A DNA stretch of 64,000 nt from Tipula vernalis (Eukaryota; Arthropoda; Insecta; Diptera; Tipulidae). Shown piece after piece: positions 30,965 through 41,129 of this stretch. Where the stretch lies: NCBI GenBank assembly GCA_958295665.1, contig OY282558.1:186474015-186538014 (forward strand), written 5' to 3'. The position numbers and the translations under genes were made by a program. The notes under the pieces were generated by a model. That model did not search any database. It saw only the letters and a list, made by a program, of their open reading frames with translations, and was not told the DNA's origin. The first letter of the stretch is position 1; every line of letters starts with the position of its first letter.

Positions 30965-31378
30965 CAGGGTGTTCGGGTTTGGGATGCTGATCCGTCATGG
31001 GGTGATTCCTTGGTTCATTCTGAGAAACAAATCGTAAGTGGAGGGGGGATCCATTTTTGATATCCTTTGAGATACAGGGGGTTTAACAAATTTGGTTCAG
31101 AAAAAAAGTATACCCAAATATTACACTGTAACTTCCAAAATATTTATCGGAGAGCAACCAACTTAGTCTTATTTGGTTGGTAATCGTATAAGCTATTATT
31201 AAGGTTTAAGTGGTTATCTTGTATCTGCATCCGTTTGAGAGCTATGGTGATTTAAAGTAAAAAAAAAAATATTTGTTTTTTATAAAATCGAGTTTTTCTC
31301 AAAAAAAAACCGTTATAATTTTTTCTTTTGTTTATTTAATTTTAATTTGTCATGATCTCCTCTACAATCCCCCAATAC
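30965..31378 (+). repeat. Left terminal inverted repeat of the mariner
   Basis: It matches 36555-36966 in reverse complement with few differences. The inner boundary is near CCCCCAATAC, which corresponds to GTATTGAGGG on the right. Confidence 0.9.
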
Positions 31379-31666
31379 ATTACTTGTACCCACGTGCCAT
31401 AGTTTTCTTCGTATTCCGTTTATTCTCAATCTAATTAAGAGATGTTATAGTGTTAATATTTTACCAATTTTATTTTGATCTGTAAAACAGTAGGCGATGA
31501 TTATCAACTCATTTGTTTAAATGTTGAAAAAACCAAAACTAAATATTTTCAGATTCAGTCATTAGTTTCGAGATATTATCGAGTGTTGTATCAGTGTTGT
31601 GAATCAAAATTTTAATTAATTTAATAAAATTAATTCAAATAAATTTTGATCACTTGTCTGTTTTTC

Positions 31667-32239
31667 TTAATTTTTGTTGGTTTTTAGCTTTTTATAGACA
31701 AGTTTATTTTTCTTTTTCTTTATTTATATATTTTATATAATTTTTGCCTTAATATTTCGACCTGTCGGTCATCTTCCAAAGGACTTACAATTTTCGTAAC
31801 TAAAAATAACATATAACCGAATAGTAATGTACGTTAAATAAGTATATCAAAATTTTATAAAAATTATGAACAGAAACTTTTTCCAAAGAACAATACAAAA
31901 TACCGATTACATACCACAGGGAACTGGTTACTTTTTATCACTAATCTTTTTAAATATGCGTTAATTTAATATACCAAAATACTTTTTTAATTCAATTTCT
32001 TGAAACCGTAAAAATATTAATGATAAAAATTTGTTTGTTTTCTTTGAAGAATTTTTTCTATGACGACTTCATAAAAAAATTTTTTTTTAAAAACCGAAGT
32101 GATTTACATGTCCACCTCATTTACTACCAGGAAAACATTTCTATATTAAATTTAACTTAAATTTAATTGTTATACAACTGATCTCTTGTGGTTCACGTCA
32201 CATATGCATCTCTCAACAAGAATATATTGTTCAAAAATA
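31667..32239 (+). repeat. Left inverted arm (pLTR) of the Penelope-like element
   Basis: It is nearly identical in reverse complement to 34864-35434. It includes TTATAGACAAG at its outer edge, the complement of the TTGTCTATAA promoter-like string. Confidence 0.9.
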
Positions 32240-32423
32240 ACTGCAATGGTGGGCTGTATAAGTATTACAGCTTTTTATATATTTATAAAAAACTCCTTTA
32301 TATATCATATGTAATTTCTTAATTTAGTCAAAAACTACACGTCACGGAAACAAACTGGCTAATATCAAACGACAATTAATTTTTTAAGATAATTCAGTAA
32401 TTAATACACAATCCGATGTATCA

Positions 32424-33257
32424 TTAAGGCGATAAATATGTGTAACTATTAATCAGACTCTGGTAGTTACCTTGGAGACCCCTACAGTCAGTTTTGTAGT
32501 TTACAGCGTTAGTGTTTCGAGTTATGTGGCACATTTCTTTGAATGCCCGTTTCTGTTTTTTAGCTTCAAACTCTATTATTGACGCCTCTTCGAATTTAAA
32601 TTCTTTGTTACATTCACAGGAATGTCTGCATAAGGCTGATCGATAGTGTGTTATGTTGTTTTTATGTTTCTTTGTAAACTTTATATCATTCATATGTTGT
32701 TTGACCCTGTCCCTTATGGTTTTTGATGTTTCACCGACATAGCATTTACCACAATTGCAATCTATTTCGTACACTACACCTGCCCTCTTTTCTTTTGGGA
32801 TTCTGTCTTTAATATTACCAAACGATTTTGCAAGTGTGTTGTTTATCTTGGTGGCTATTATGCTTTTGTAGTTTGGTCTATTAATACATTTTTTAATTTT
32901 TTCTGTTAAATTGGGAACATAACTAAGAGATCCATAGATTACTTTCTCTATAGTATTTTCTGGTGGGCTAGGTAAGTTTCTATTTTTGTAAGTATATAAA
33001 CATTTGGTGATCAATTTTTGGATGAGCTCTTTCGGATAGTTGTTTTTAGCTAGTATTTTATGTATTATTGTTTTATTACTTTGTCTGTATGTAGCGTCGC
33101 TAAGTTGAAAAACTCTTCTAATAAACGACAAGGTAACATTCCGTTTCATATTGTACGGATGAGCTGAGTAGTAATTTAGTATCCTGTTTGATGCCATCTC
33201 TTTGCTGTACCAATTCGTTCTTATTTTGTTGTTTACTCTGGTTATTTTCATGTCCAA
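32424..33257 (-). pseudogene. Penelope-like C-terminal part with GIY-YIG endonuclease
   Basis: 277 codons continuing the RT above. Residues near 20-115 are the linker (YYSAHPYNMKRNVTLSFIRR). The GIY-YIG module starts VVYEIDCNCGKCYVGETSKT, with a downstream CxxH-rich part (HYRSALCRHSCECNKEF). Penelope-like endonucleases nick the target for priming. The copy is intact in itself but separated from RT by the homopolymer frameshift. Confidence 0.85.
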
Positions 33258-33297
33258 AAAAGGAATACTGTTATTTGTTTCATGTTCTATTGTGAAT

Positions 33298-34859
33298 TTA
33301 ATTTTTTTTTTTTTTTTTTTTGTGGAAGGAGTTGAACATATTTAAAGTGTCCTCAATGCTATCTTTTGGTAGGATGAGTATGAAATCATCTACATATTTT
33401 TTGATGAGGGATGGTTTTGTATTCAATAATGGTAGTTTTTCTCTTAGTAGTTTTTCAAGGACAATATCCGCTAGGATTGGTGACAACGGATTACCCATTG
33501 CGAGACCAAAGAGTTGTCTGTACCAATTATTGTTGAATTGAAAAAAATTGTTATCGTTGACACACGTATTAAACATTTGAACAAACCTACGTTTTGAACA
33601 GGGGATGTTTCCTTCTATTTCGTGCCACCTGTCTATGATTGCCATACGAGCTACATTTATTGGTATGTTTGTAAATAGTGATACGACATCAAATGACACT
33701 AGTACTTCATTTTCTTTTAAAATAGTTCCGTCCAATATTTCTTTCAGTGCAAAAGAGTTCTTAATATTGAACGTGCTTGATTCTACTAGTGGTTTTAGAT
33801 AAGTTATCAATAATTTTGATAAATGATAAACTGGTGATGTCACTGTGGATACAATAGGTCTGAGAGGGATTCCTATTTTATGAATTTTTGGAAGACCATA
33901 TATGCGGGGAGCGACAGGAGATACCCTTTTGAGTGAAATCTTCTGTTGTTTATTAATTACATTATCTTTATATAGTTCGTCAATCAATTTAATAACTTTT
34001 TTGTTAGTTGCATCTGTAGGATCTGTATCAATCTTTTCATATGTTGTCCCATCATTAATCAAATTTTCCATTTTCTCTAGATATAATACTTTATCAAGTA
34101 TTACCGTTTTGTTTCCTTTGTCAGATCTCGTTATAACTATATTAGGATTGGATTTCAAGAAATAATCTAAAGATTTTTTATGTTCTATAACCATCCTATC
34201 TATTCTCGTTAATGTTCTGAATTTTTCTTTCTTTTTATTAAATTGAATTAAGGTGTTAGTAGTAGATGTTCTAATGTCATTAATGTTATCTTCTTCTGAA
34301 TATTGTCTCAGGATATTTTCTACGTCAGCTAATATGTCTATAATATCTATTGTTCCATGTTTTAGTGGTAGATTAAATTTAGAACCGTAACTTATCAGGG
34401 TTAGACAGTCTGTAGGTATTTGAATATTCGTTAGGTTAACTACATCAGACTGATCTACGGAGAGGTGTACTTTGTTCTGTTGTGTAGTAAGCCTCATGAA
34501 TTTGGAGTTTAGTTTGTTCCTAAGTACCCTTGTCGAATAGGAATCATATATTTCAAGTGAGTCACAGAGATCAGCGTAAATAATATTTGGTAAATTGATT
34601 TTGAGTTTGACATTCAAATCACTTACCTGATTTTGAAGGTATGTAATCGTAAAAATACAAATTTTTATTTCTAAATTTAACATTTTTTTCAGCATTGTCT
34701 CCTTCATTCTTTGGATGTTTTTTTGAAAGGGGTGAAGTTGAATCTCGAATGATCTAAAACATTTCGCTTTGTCCAGGATGAATTTTGGTGTAATATCTTC
34801 ATATTTGCATTGTAATAAGAATGATTTCCTTTCTTTGGCTGTGGATAGTTTATTGGTTC
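33298..34859 (-). pseudogene. Penelope-like reverse transcriptase, frame broken at a homopolymer
   Basis: The open frame of 469 codons from ATG 34707 continues upstream without ATG to about 34859 (KERKSFLLQCKYEDITPKF, a conserved N-terminal block), so the true start is lost into the flanking arm. RT boxes are intact: PRIYGLPKIHKIGIPLRPIV, SFDVVSLFTNIPI, GLAMGNPLSPILADI and KKYVDDFIL. It ends in a lysine run encoded by the T-tract at 33301-33320, after which the protein resumes in another frame. A slip or expansion of that tract is the visible lesion. Confidence 0.85.
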
Positions 34860-34863
34860 ATTT

Positions 34864-35434
34864 TATTTTTGAACAATATATTCTTGTTGAGAGATGCATA
34901 TGTGACGTGAACCACAAGAGATCAGTTGTATAACAATTAATTTAAGTTAAATTTAATATAGAAATGTTTTCCTGGTAGTAAATGAGGTGGACATGTAAAT
35001 CACTTCGGTTTTTAAAACAATTTTTTTTATGAAGTCGTCATAGAAAAAATTCTTCAAAGAAAACAAACAAATTTTTATCATTAATATTTTTACGGTTTCA
35101 AGAAATTGAATTAAAAAAGTATTTTGGTATATTAAATTAACGCATATTTAAAAAGATTAGTGATAAAATGTAACCAGTTCCCTGTGGTATGTAATCGGTA
35201 TTTTGTATTGTTCTTTGGAAAAAGTTTCTGTTCATAATTTTTATAAAATTTTGATATACTTATTTAACGTACATTACTATTCGGTTATATGTTATTTTTA
35301 GTTACGAAAATTGTAAGTCCTTTGGAAGATGACCGACAGGTCGAAATATTAAGGGTAAAATTATATAAAATATATAAATAAAGAAAAAGAAAAATAAACT
35401 TGTCTATAAAAAGCTAAAAACCAACAAAAATTAA
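34864..35434 (-). repeat. Right inverted arm (pLTR) of the Penelope-like element
   Basis: It carries CTTGTCTATAAAAAGC near 35399, a TATA-like string also found in the 469-bp tandem units at 7382-8470. It ends in an A-run beside the target duplication. Confidence 0.9.
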
Positions 35435-35466
35435 AAAAAAAAAAAAAAAATAAAATTAATATTATA

Positions 35467-36537
35467 ATGGCACAGTTCTCAGGTGAGGAGTACATTGATA
35501 TCCATTTTGTTTACGGATTTTGCGATGGTAATGCAGCACGAGCTCGCAATGAATATCAACTCAGATTTCCAACACGTCGCATTCCTGACGCAAGAGTATT
35601 TATAAATATTCATAGGAAACTGCCAAATATCGTAACAAGATCGAATACCCGGGCGGAGCCCCATTCAGTCTCACCAAACCATTTGGATGTCGACGAAGGT
35701 ATAATCCGTAATGTAACATCAAATCCTTCTATTAGCATAAGGAGGCTCGCTTTACAATTAAACGTCTCTCGCTATCGAATTCATCAAGTATTGCACAAGG
35801 AGAATCTTCATCCATACCATACAACACCCGTTCAACAACTATTACCGATAGACCGCACTACAAGATTGGAGTTTTGTAATTTGTTGATGGAAAGGAATTT
35901 GGACAATGCAAGTTTTGTGAAACGTATCCTATGGACGGATGAATCTCAATTCACAAGAGATGGCATAACAAACTTTCACAATCTACACACGTGGGCTGCT
36001 GAAAATCCTCATTCGAAAAAACAAATATCATTTCAGTACCGATTCAGTGTAAACGTATGGGCTGGTGTAATTGGCGATAAATTAATTGGACCGTTCATAT
36101 TACCACCTAGATTAAATGGTGAACGTTATTTACAATTTTTACAAAACGATTTGCCACTCCTTTTTGATGATGTTTCCATTTTAAGTAGATTCTCGCATAC
36201 ATACCAACATGATGGTGCACCTTGTCACTACCATAATAATGTTAGGAATTTTTTTAACGAAAATTATCCAAATAATTGGATTGGAAGAAATGGTCCAATT
36301 CATTGGCCTGCAAGATCCCTCGATCTTACGGTATTGGATTTTTATGTATGGGGAAGGATGAAGGCGCTTGTATACTCCAAAGAAATTAAAACAAAAGAAG
36401 AACTTATACAACGAATACACACAGCAGCACAACAGATAAGGGAAGAATTACCAAGAATTGAAATAACCAAAGGCATACTTAAACGAATATTAGCATGTAT
36501 TCAATCACAAGGAGGACATTTTGAGCACCTTTTATAA
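35467..36537 (+). CDS. Mariner transposase, DD41D type
   Basis: Intact 356 codons. Two helix-turn-helix units occupy about residues 1-115 (FSGEEYIDIHFVYGFCDGNA; ISIRRLALQLNVSRYRIHQVL). Catalytic residues are D158 (WTDESQF), D249 (HDGAPCH) and D291 (LTVLDFYVWG). The 41-residue gap between the last two gives DD41D, as in rosa. The usual SPDLTPLD reads SLDLTVLD here, with the catalytic D kept. The ATG is 6 bp from the end of the Penelope target duplication, so its original promoter and 5' UTR have been pushed 3.8 kb away. Possibly still a functional protein. Confidence 0.92.
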   Translation: MAQFSGEEYIDIHFVYGFCDGNAARARNEYQLRFPTRRIPDARVFINIHRKLPNIVTRSNTRAEPHSVSPNHLDVDEGIIRNVTSNPSISIRRLALQLNVSRYRIHQVLHKENLHPYHTTPVQQLLPIDRTTRLEFCNLLMERNLDNASFVKRILWTDESQFTRDGITNFHNLHTWAAENPHSKKQISFQYRFSVNVWAGVIGDKLIGPFILPPRLNGERYLQFLQNDLPLLFDDVSILSRFSHTYQHDGAPCHYHNNVRNFFNENYPNNWIGRNGPIHWPARSLDLTVLDFYVWGRMKALVYSKEIKTKEELIQRIHTAAQQIREELPRIEITKGILKRILACIQSQGGHFEHLL

Positions 36538-36554
36538 CTCCTCGACCCAAACTT

Positions 36555-36966
36555 TGTATTGAGGGATTGTAGAGGAGATCATGATAAATTAAAATTAAAT
36601 AAACAAAAGAAAAAATTATAACCGTTTTTTTGAGAAAAACTCGATTTTATAAAAAACAAATATTTTTTTTTTTACTTTAAATCACCATAGCTCTGAAACG
36701 GATGCAGATACAAGATAACCACTTAAACCTTAATAATAGCTTATACGATTACCAACCAAATAAGGCTAAGTTGGTTGCTCTCCGATAAATATTTTGGAAG
36801 TTACAGTTTAATATTTGGGTATACTTTTTTTCTGAACCAAATTTTTTAAACACCGTGTATCTCAAAGGATATCAAAAATGGATCCCCCCTCCACATACGA
36901 TTTGTTTCGCAGAATGAACCAAGGAATCACCCCATGACGGATCAGCATCCCAAACCCGGACACCCG
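36555..36966 (-). repeat. Right terminal inverted repeat of the mariner
   Basis: It begins 18 bp after the transposase stop codon and runs to the TA target site. One base is missing near the tip compared with the left arm (CGGGTGT against CAGGGTGT). Confidence 0.9.
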
Positions 36967-36968
36967 TA

Positions 36969-39151
36969 TAATGAAATCGTAACAATACAAATTGTTTTCA
37001 TTTTTATGTCAATCTATGGGTTGGCCATGACTTTTTAGTCAAACAGTTATGTTTTTTGTTTTTTAAATTTTCTTTAAAAATGTATTTATTAAAAATAACT
37101 AATTTATTGTTAATCTAACAATTTATTGTTGATTGGTCGGCGAACGAACGTCGAAGTGTAGACGTGTTTTTGCTGTAAAGCCGGACGTAAGTTGAGGTGG
37201 ATCGTGTTGTGTTTTAAAAAATACAAATGTTAAAAGTAGTTTGTGATTGTCCCTCCCGTGTGGTCCACATAACCTGGAGTTTTTTTTTTTGTAGTTTATG
37301 CTTGGACCTCTGAAATTAATTTTGGTACAACTTTTCGTGGCATTTTTCGAAATGCACCTGATCAAAAATAAAGGGAAAAAAAACATTTCCAATGTTTTTT
37401 GAACAAATTGTGGATCGGGTCCCGAAGGCAGGTGAGTATATGTTGTGTCGTTTCTTTATTCACATTTATAATAAGATTCACATAATGCTGATTTATAGTA
37501 TTCGAATTGAAACAATGTTGTTTAAAGTCTGTGACGGGTGGACGTCTGAAACAGAATTTATTTAATTAGCAACAACAGATTTTATTTAATTTCTTTGGTT
37601 GTTCGTGCAGATCGCACACAGGAGGATTCGCAGAGCTCTTTGACCTTTGGCTTGGACAAGAATAATTGCTTCAAGAACACGGAAAAGAGGAGTGGTAATT
37701 CACCGTTTGTGTGAAAAAACAAGAAAAATTAGAAAACAAAGAAGCGAAAAATAAGTAAATGTTTATAACGTGATAAAAAAAAAAATCGGGAGATGAGCCT
37801 CTGGAAGATTGTTTGTGTGGTGTGTATGTGTATGTAGGCATGTTGGCTGCTCTTTAGGCCCTGATAGGGCCACCTAACTCAAACCAAGCCCCATAGCTGA
37901 ACACTAGTCGGACGAAATGCTGCAACGGGCTTACTTTACAAGTCTTAAATGTTATAAGAATGGCTTAGCGGTATTTCATTTGTCCCAGTAGAGGGTTGCT
38001 GCAATATCGATTGCTGCTGGTCGAGTCTAAAGCGGAATTATGTTATTTATGCTGGTGTTTTTGTTAATTTGACTTTGTTTGGATGTAATTCTGTTTACCC
38101 ATGACATGATGGGTGATTGTTTTGTGAAATGTCACTTTAGCTTTAAACGAAGTTGGCCGCAATTTGTAATTTCTTTGCGATGTTATTCTAATAAAAATGT
38201 TAGATAAATTCGATTAATATTAGTATATTGTTGGCAAATAAGATTATGAAGTATTAAACATTGTTAATTATTAAATTTGATCTGGATTTTCAGAATATCG
38301 GAGAAACCTAATACAGATTTCCAGAAAATTTAAGCACAAATTCACAGGAACTCCAGGTCGGACTTCGTACTTTACAAACTAATTAGTATCTTATCATTTT
38401 GATTTAGATTACTGGTGTCGTTAATTGTAATTCAAAACGCAGGACAGCATCCAACACAGATCAAACGTCTATAATCTTAGTGACAGGTCCGCGAAAATGT
38501 TTCATTTATAATAGCAATTGCGTCAAACTTTAACCAGTTGTAATAGTGACCAGTATGGCGGGAATCAGTTGAATAAGTAACTAATATTAATTATTCGTAT
38601 ATTAATAATGTTAGATCGTCTCCGAATTACTGTTGATAAGTTCTAAGTAAAATTTAAATTAATAATGATTACAATTTAGGAAGTGTAAAATCTGATCCAG
38701 CAAAATAATAAACGTTATTTCAGAATGAAGTTGTTAGTCTAATAAACTACAAAATTAGATTTAGATAGTTAGTCAATAATTAGATTTAGACAGCTCTTAA
38801 TCATACATACTGCAACAACCCAATTTTCGGAGGCAGGTTCTGGAATCTGAAACTGCCAAGGGAAACAGACACTAATATTAACATTAAGATTTTGTAGTAC
38901 TTAAAGATTAATTCATAACAGGTGTATAGAAATTAAATTAAACTTAAATTTAAACTTATTTGGTTGAGAGTATGATTAGTTATTTAAAAATCAATCAATC
39001 AATTAAAAACGGCCGGAGGAAGTAAGGTGGTGGAAAACATATAAGAGGTAATTGATAACTAATTAATATTTACTTTAGGATGCCAAGGATTAAAAGCAGT
39101 TTTTAGAAAAAATGTAAGCTGTTTGTAACCGGGTCGACCTGAATCCTATAC
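36969..39151. other. Anonymous AT-rich region, no supported gene
   Basis: I find no domain or transposon motif. A short frame at 37391 (MFFEQIVDRVPKA) runs into GTGAGTA, and acceptor-like TTTATAG (37491-37497) and TTCGTGCAG (37602-37610) follow. These could be a spliced leader of an unseen gene or chance. The rest (37650-39150) is featureless. Confidence 0.45.
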
Positions 39152-39176
39152 TATTATTATTATTATTATTATTATT
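39152..39176. repeat. (ATT)n microsatellite
   Basis: About eight uninterrupted ATT units, next to the LOA-derived fragment. Confidence 0.95.
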
Positions 39177-39244
39177 GGAGGGCCATGCGGGCGATCAGCC
39201 ACCTCGCACTGCGACCTAAAAGATCTATTGTGCTGGACCCTGCT

Positions 39245-39853
39245 TAATTATCTGTCCAGTCAATATTCACGTGATACATACTATCTGGGCTTATTGCTCT
39301 CCCTCCTAGATGTTAACTACAGCATGCAGTTCCGCTAGAAAGACGGTAGCATTGGAGTCCAAGGACTTCGAGAGAGTTGTCCCACTCCCGTATATTCCTA
39401 CTCCTGCCCCGTATTCCGTTTGATTTTACTCTTACGAGTTGCTGGGAATTTCAAATCGCCTGTAGGTCACCCAGCACAGGAAGGCTAAATACAACTGGAG
39501 GGTGCCTGGTATCCAGAGTCCGCATATTTTGAACTGATTTACCTATCAGCCAATCATCCATCGGCATATGCTATTCCACCTTAGATTAGGGTTTTTTGTC
39601 AAACTTTTCTCCTTTAGCGCCGTACTTTAGCCTGTGCCAAATGGCCTTAGTTACTAGTGGTTGCCACGAGGAGGCAGCACGTGCACTTGCGAATTGTGAA
39701 CAGGTTATCCCTTACACAACTGTACCCATCACGCAGCTGTCTAATGGCAAGACCAGAACAGCTCACGTGATGCGCACCCTACTGGAAGGTTACGGAGCTG
39801 GTAGATTAATCTACTGAACTTTGGTCCCCCCCTCCAATAGACGCCAAACCACC
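39245..39853 (-). mobile_element. Internally deleted LOA LINE derivative
   Basis: Three blocks match the larger LOA copy at 47735-53033. The 3' tip matches from TTATCTGTCCAGTCAATATT. An RNase H fragment follows around ACGGTAGCATTGGAGTCC. The 5' UTR matches from ACGAGTTGCTGGGAA to CCTCCAATAGACGCC. Everything else of ORF1 and ORF2 is missing. It shares the ends of the full element, so it may be a non-autonomous derivative rather than random debris. A 73-codon frame inside (39596-39817) is not considered a gene. Confidence 0.75.
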
Positions 39854-39960
39854 ATCCTATACTAACAATCCTATCCAATCCTTCCAAGTAAATGTAAAAA
39901 AGGGTGTACGGTGGACCCGGTGTCAACCTGAAGATCTTGCTTAATACTTGGTCATACACT

Positions 39961-39983
39961 CAAAATCAATCAATCAATCAATC
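39961..39983. repeat. (AATC)n microsatellite
   Basis: Repeated AATC units directly follow the LOA-derived sequence. It is a possible simple-repeat remnant of its 5' junction. Confidence 0.85.
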
Positions 39984-40589
39984 GCAATGTATGTATATAA
40001 AGATGGCAAAATACACATTGCAAGTTTTATTACTTCTCCCATTGTGTAACTTTAAATTTATTGGTCCAGCGTATTCTACCTTGCTGCTCATAAATGGAGT
40101 CGCCTCAATTTTTTGTATTTGGCAAATATTATACGATTGTGTAACTTGTGGCGAATAGAGTTATTCTCATTTATTATCTAGGATCTTTGGCTTACATATG
40201 CCGTATAGTAGCTTGATTGCTCTGATAATTAGTTTCGTTACTTGATGTCCTCTGGCTAGTATTATTGGATGTTTTGTTGAATTAGTTTAATCTATCGCAA
40301 AATCTTAATACCCCTTCCCAATCATTAAATGCATATAATGTTATATTATTCCGTTTTTTATAGTGGCTGTTTGTTTTTTAATCGCTTGATTTCATCTTTG
40401 ACGTGAACTGCTTGAATTTTCTCGATGACTGTTTTTATTGCTGTTTGTAACTCTTCTGGTTGAAGTTGTGAGGTATTTTTTGATTTTGACTTTGTGTTTA
40501 ATATGAAACGGTGATGGTATACAACAGAATTTATAAGTCGCTGTAACGATGAGAACATATTGATAGTCATCAATACTTGTAGGGTCTTT

Positions 40590-40770
40590 TATTCGTCGAT
40601 TGGATATGTTGTAAGCTTTATGCGCAACTCTTGAAGCGCAATCGGCTGGATTTTCATTCGATGTCAGATGGGGCCATTGACTGGGATTTGCGATCGATTG
40701 TAATTTAGATATCGATACCTTAGAGCGCACAAGTAACAACGCACAAGTTTTGAATTTCCATAACAATGTT
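40590..40770 (-). pseudogene. BEL/Pao fragment (RNase H-like region)
   Basis: The minus-strand reading SKLQSIANPSQWPHLTS, followed by NENPADCASR, matches the RNase H-like block of BEL/Pao pol (compare NPADCASRG in the intact copy near 24055). It is collinear with the larger relic at 44110-46060, separated from it by the minisatellite and the cysteine-rich relic. The rest of the frame down to 40392 shows no clear homology. Confidence 0.6.
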
Positions 40771-41129
40771 TCTAAGTTCGTTCTTTTCAGTTTTCACTCA
40801 TTGTCGTTGGAAATAGTGTTCTAAAAGACTGGAGCACCAGAAAACTGAACCATAAATGGTAAAGAAATCCTTTCTGACATCTAAATTTTGTTGTTACCAC
40901 AAATTGTAAAAGTGGACATCACAGTTGTGTGCTTTAAGGTATCGATATCCTTTTGGGTACGAATATCTTGCGGTTTTGTGGTTTTCTTTAACCTTTATAG
41001 ATTAAAAATTTATGATCTTTGTTTATTTATTTAATTTATTGATTTTGAAAATTTTTGTTAAAATCACGGTTGAACGAGTAAATTACACTATGTAATTTGC
41101 ACAGTTTTTTATAAGTAAAAAACTTGTAA

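Larger units (their letters stand above)
31635..35448 (-). mobile_element. Penelope-like element with inverted terminal arms
   Basis: AATAAAATTAAT occurs on both sides (31623-31634 and 35449-35460) and is the likely 12-bp target duplication. Arms of about 571 bp (31667-32239 and 34864-35434) are inverted copies of each other, as seen in Penelope elements whose terminal repeats lie in opposite orientation. RT and GIY-YIG coding lie between them on the minus strand. The right edge carries an A-run (about 35433-35450). Confidence 0.88.
30965..36966 (+). mobile_element. DD41D (rosa-like) mariner element with a Penelope insertion
   Basis: TA target sites (30963-30964 and 36967-36968) flank long terminal inverted repeats of about 410 bp, starting CAGGGTGTTCGGGTTTGGG on the left and CGGGTGTCCGGGTTTGGG on the right. 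Without the Penelope copy the element is about 2.2 kb with one transposase gene. TIRs this long are more than mariners usually have. The transposase spacing places it with rosa of medfly. Confidence 0.92.

Noticed and set aside
31667..35434. Hammerhead ribozyme in the arms of the second Penelope element
   Set aside because: I looked for CTGANGA with GAAA in both orientations and found no properly spaced core.
39596..39817. A 73-codon gene
   Set aside because: It lies in the 5' UTR-derived part of the deleted LOA copy, and the matching region of the larger copy is non-coding.
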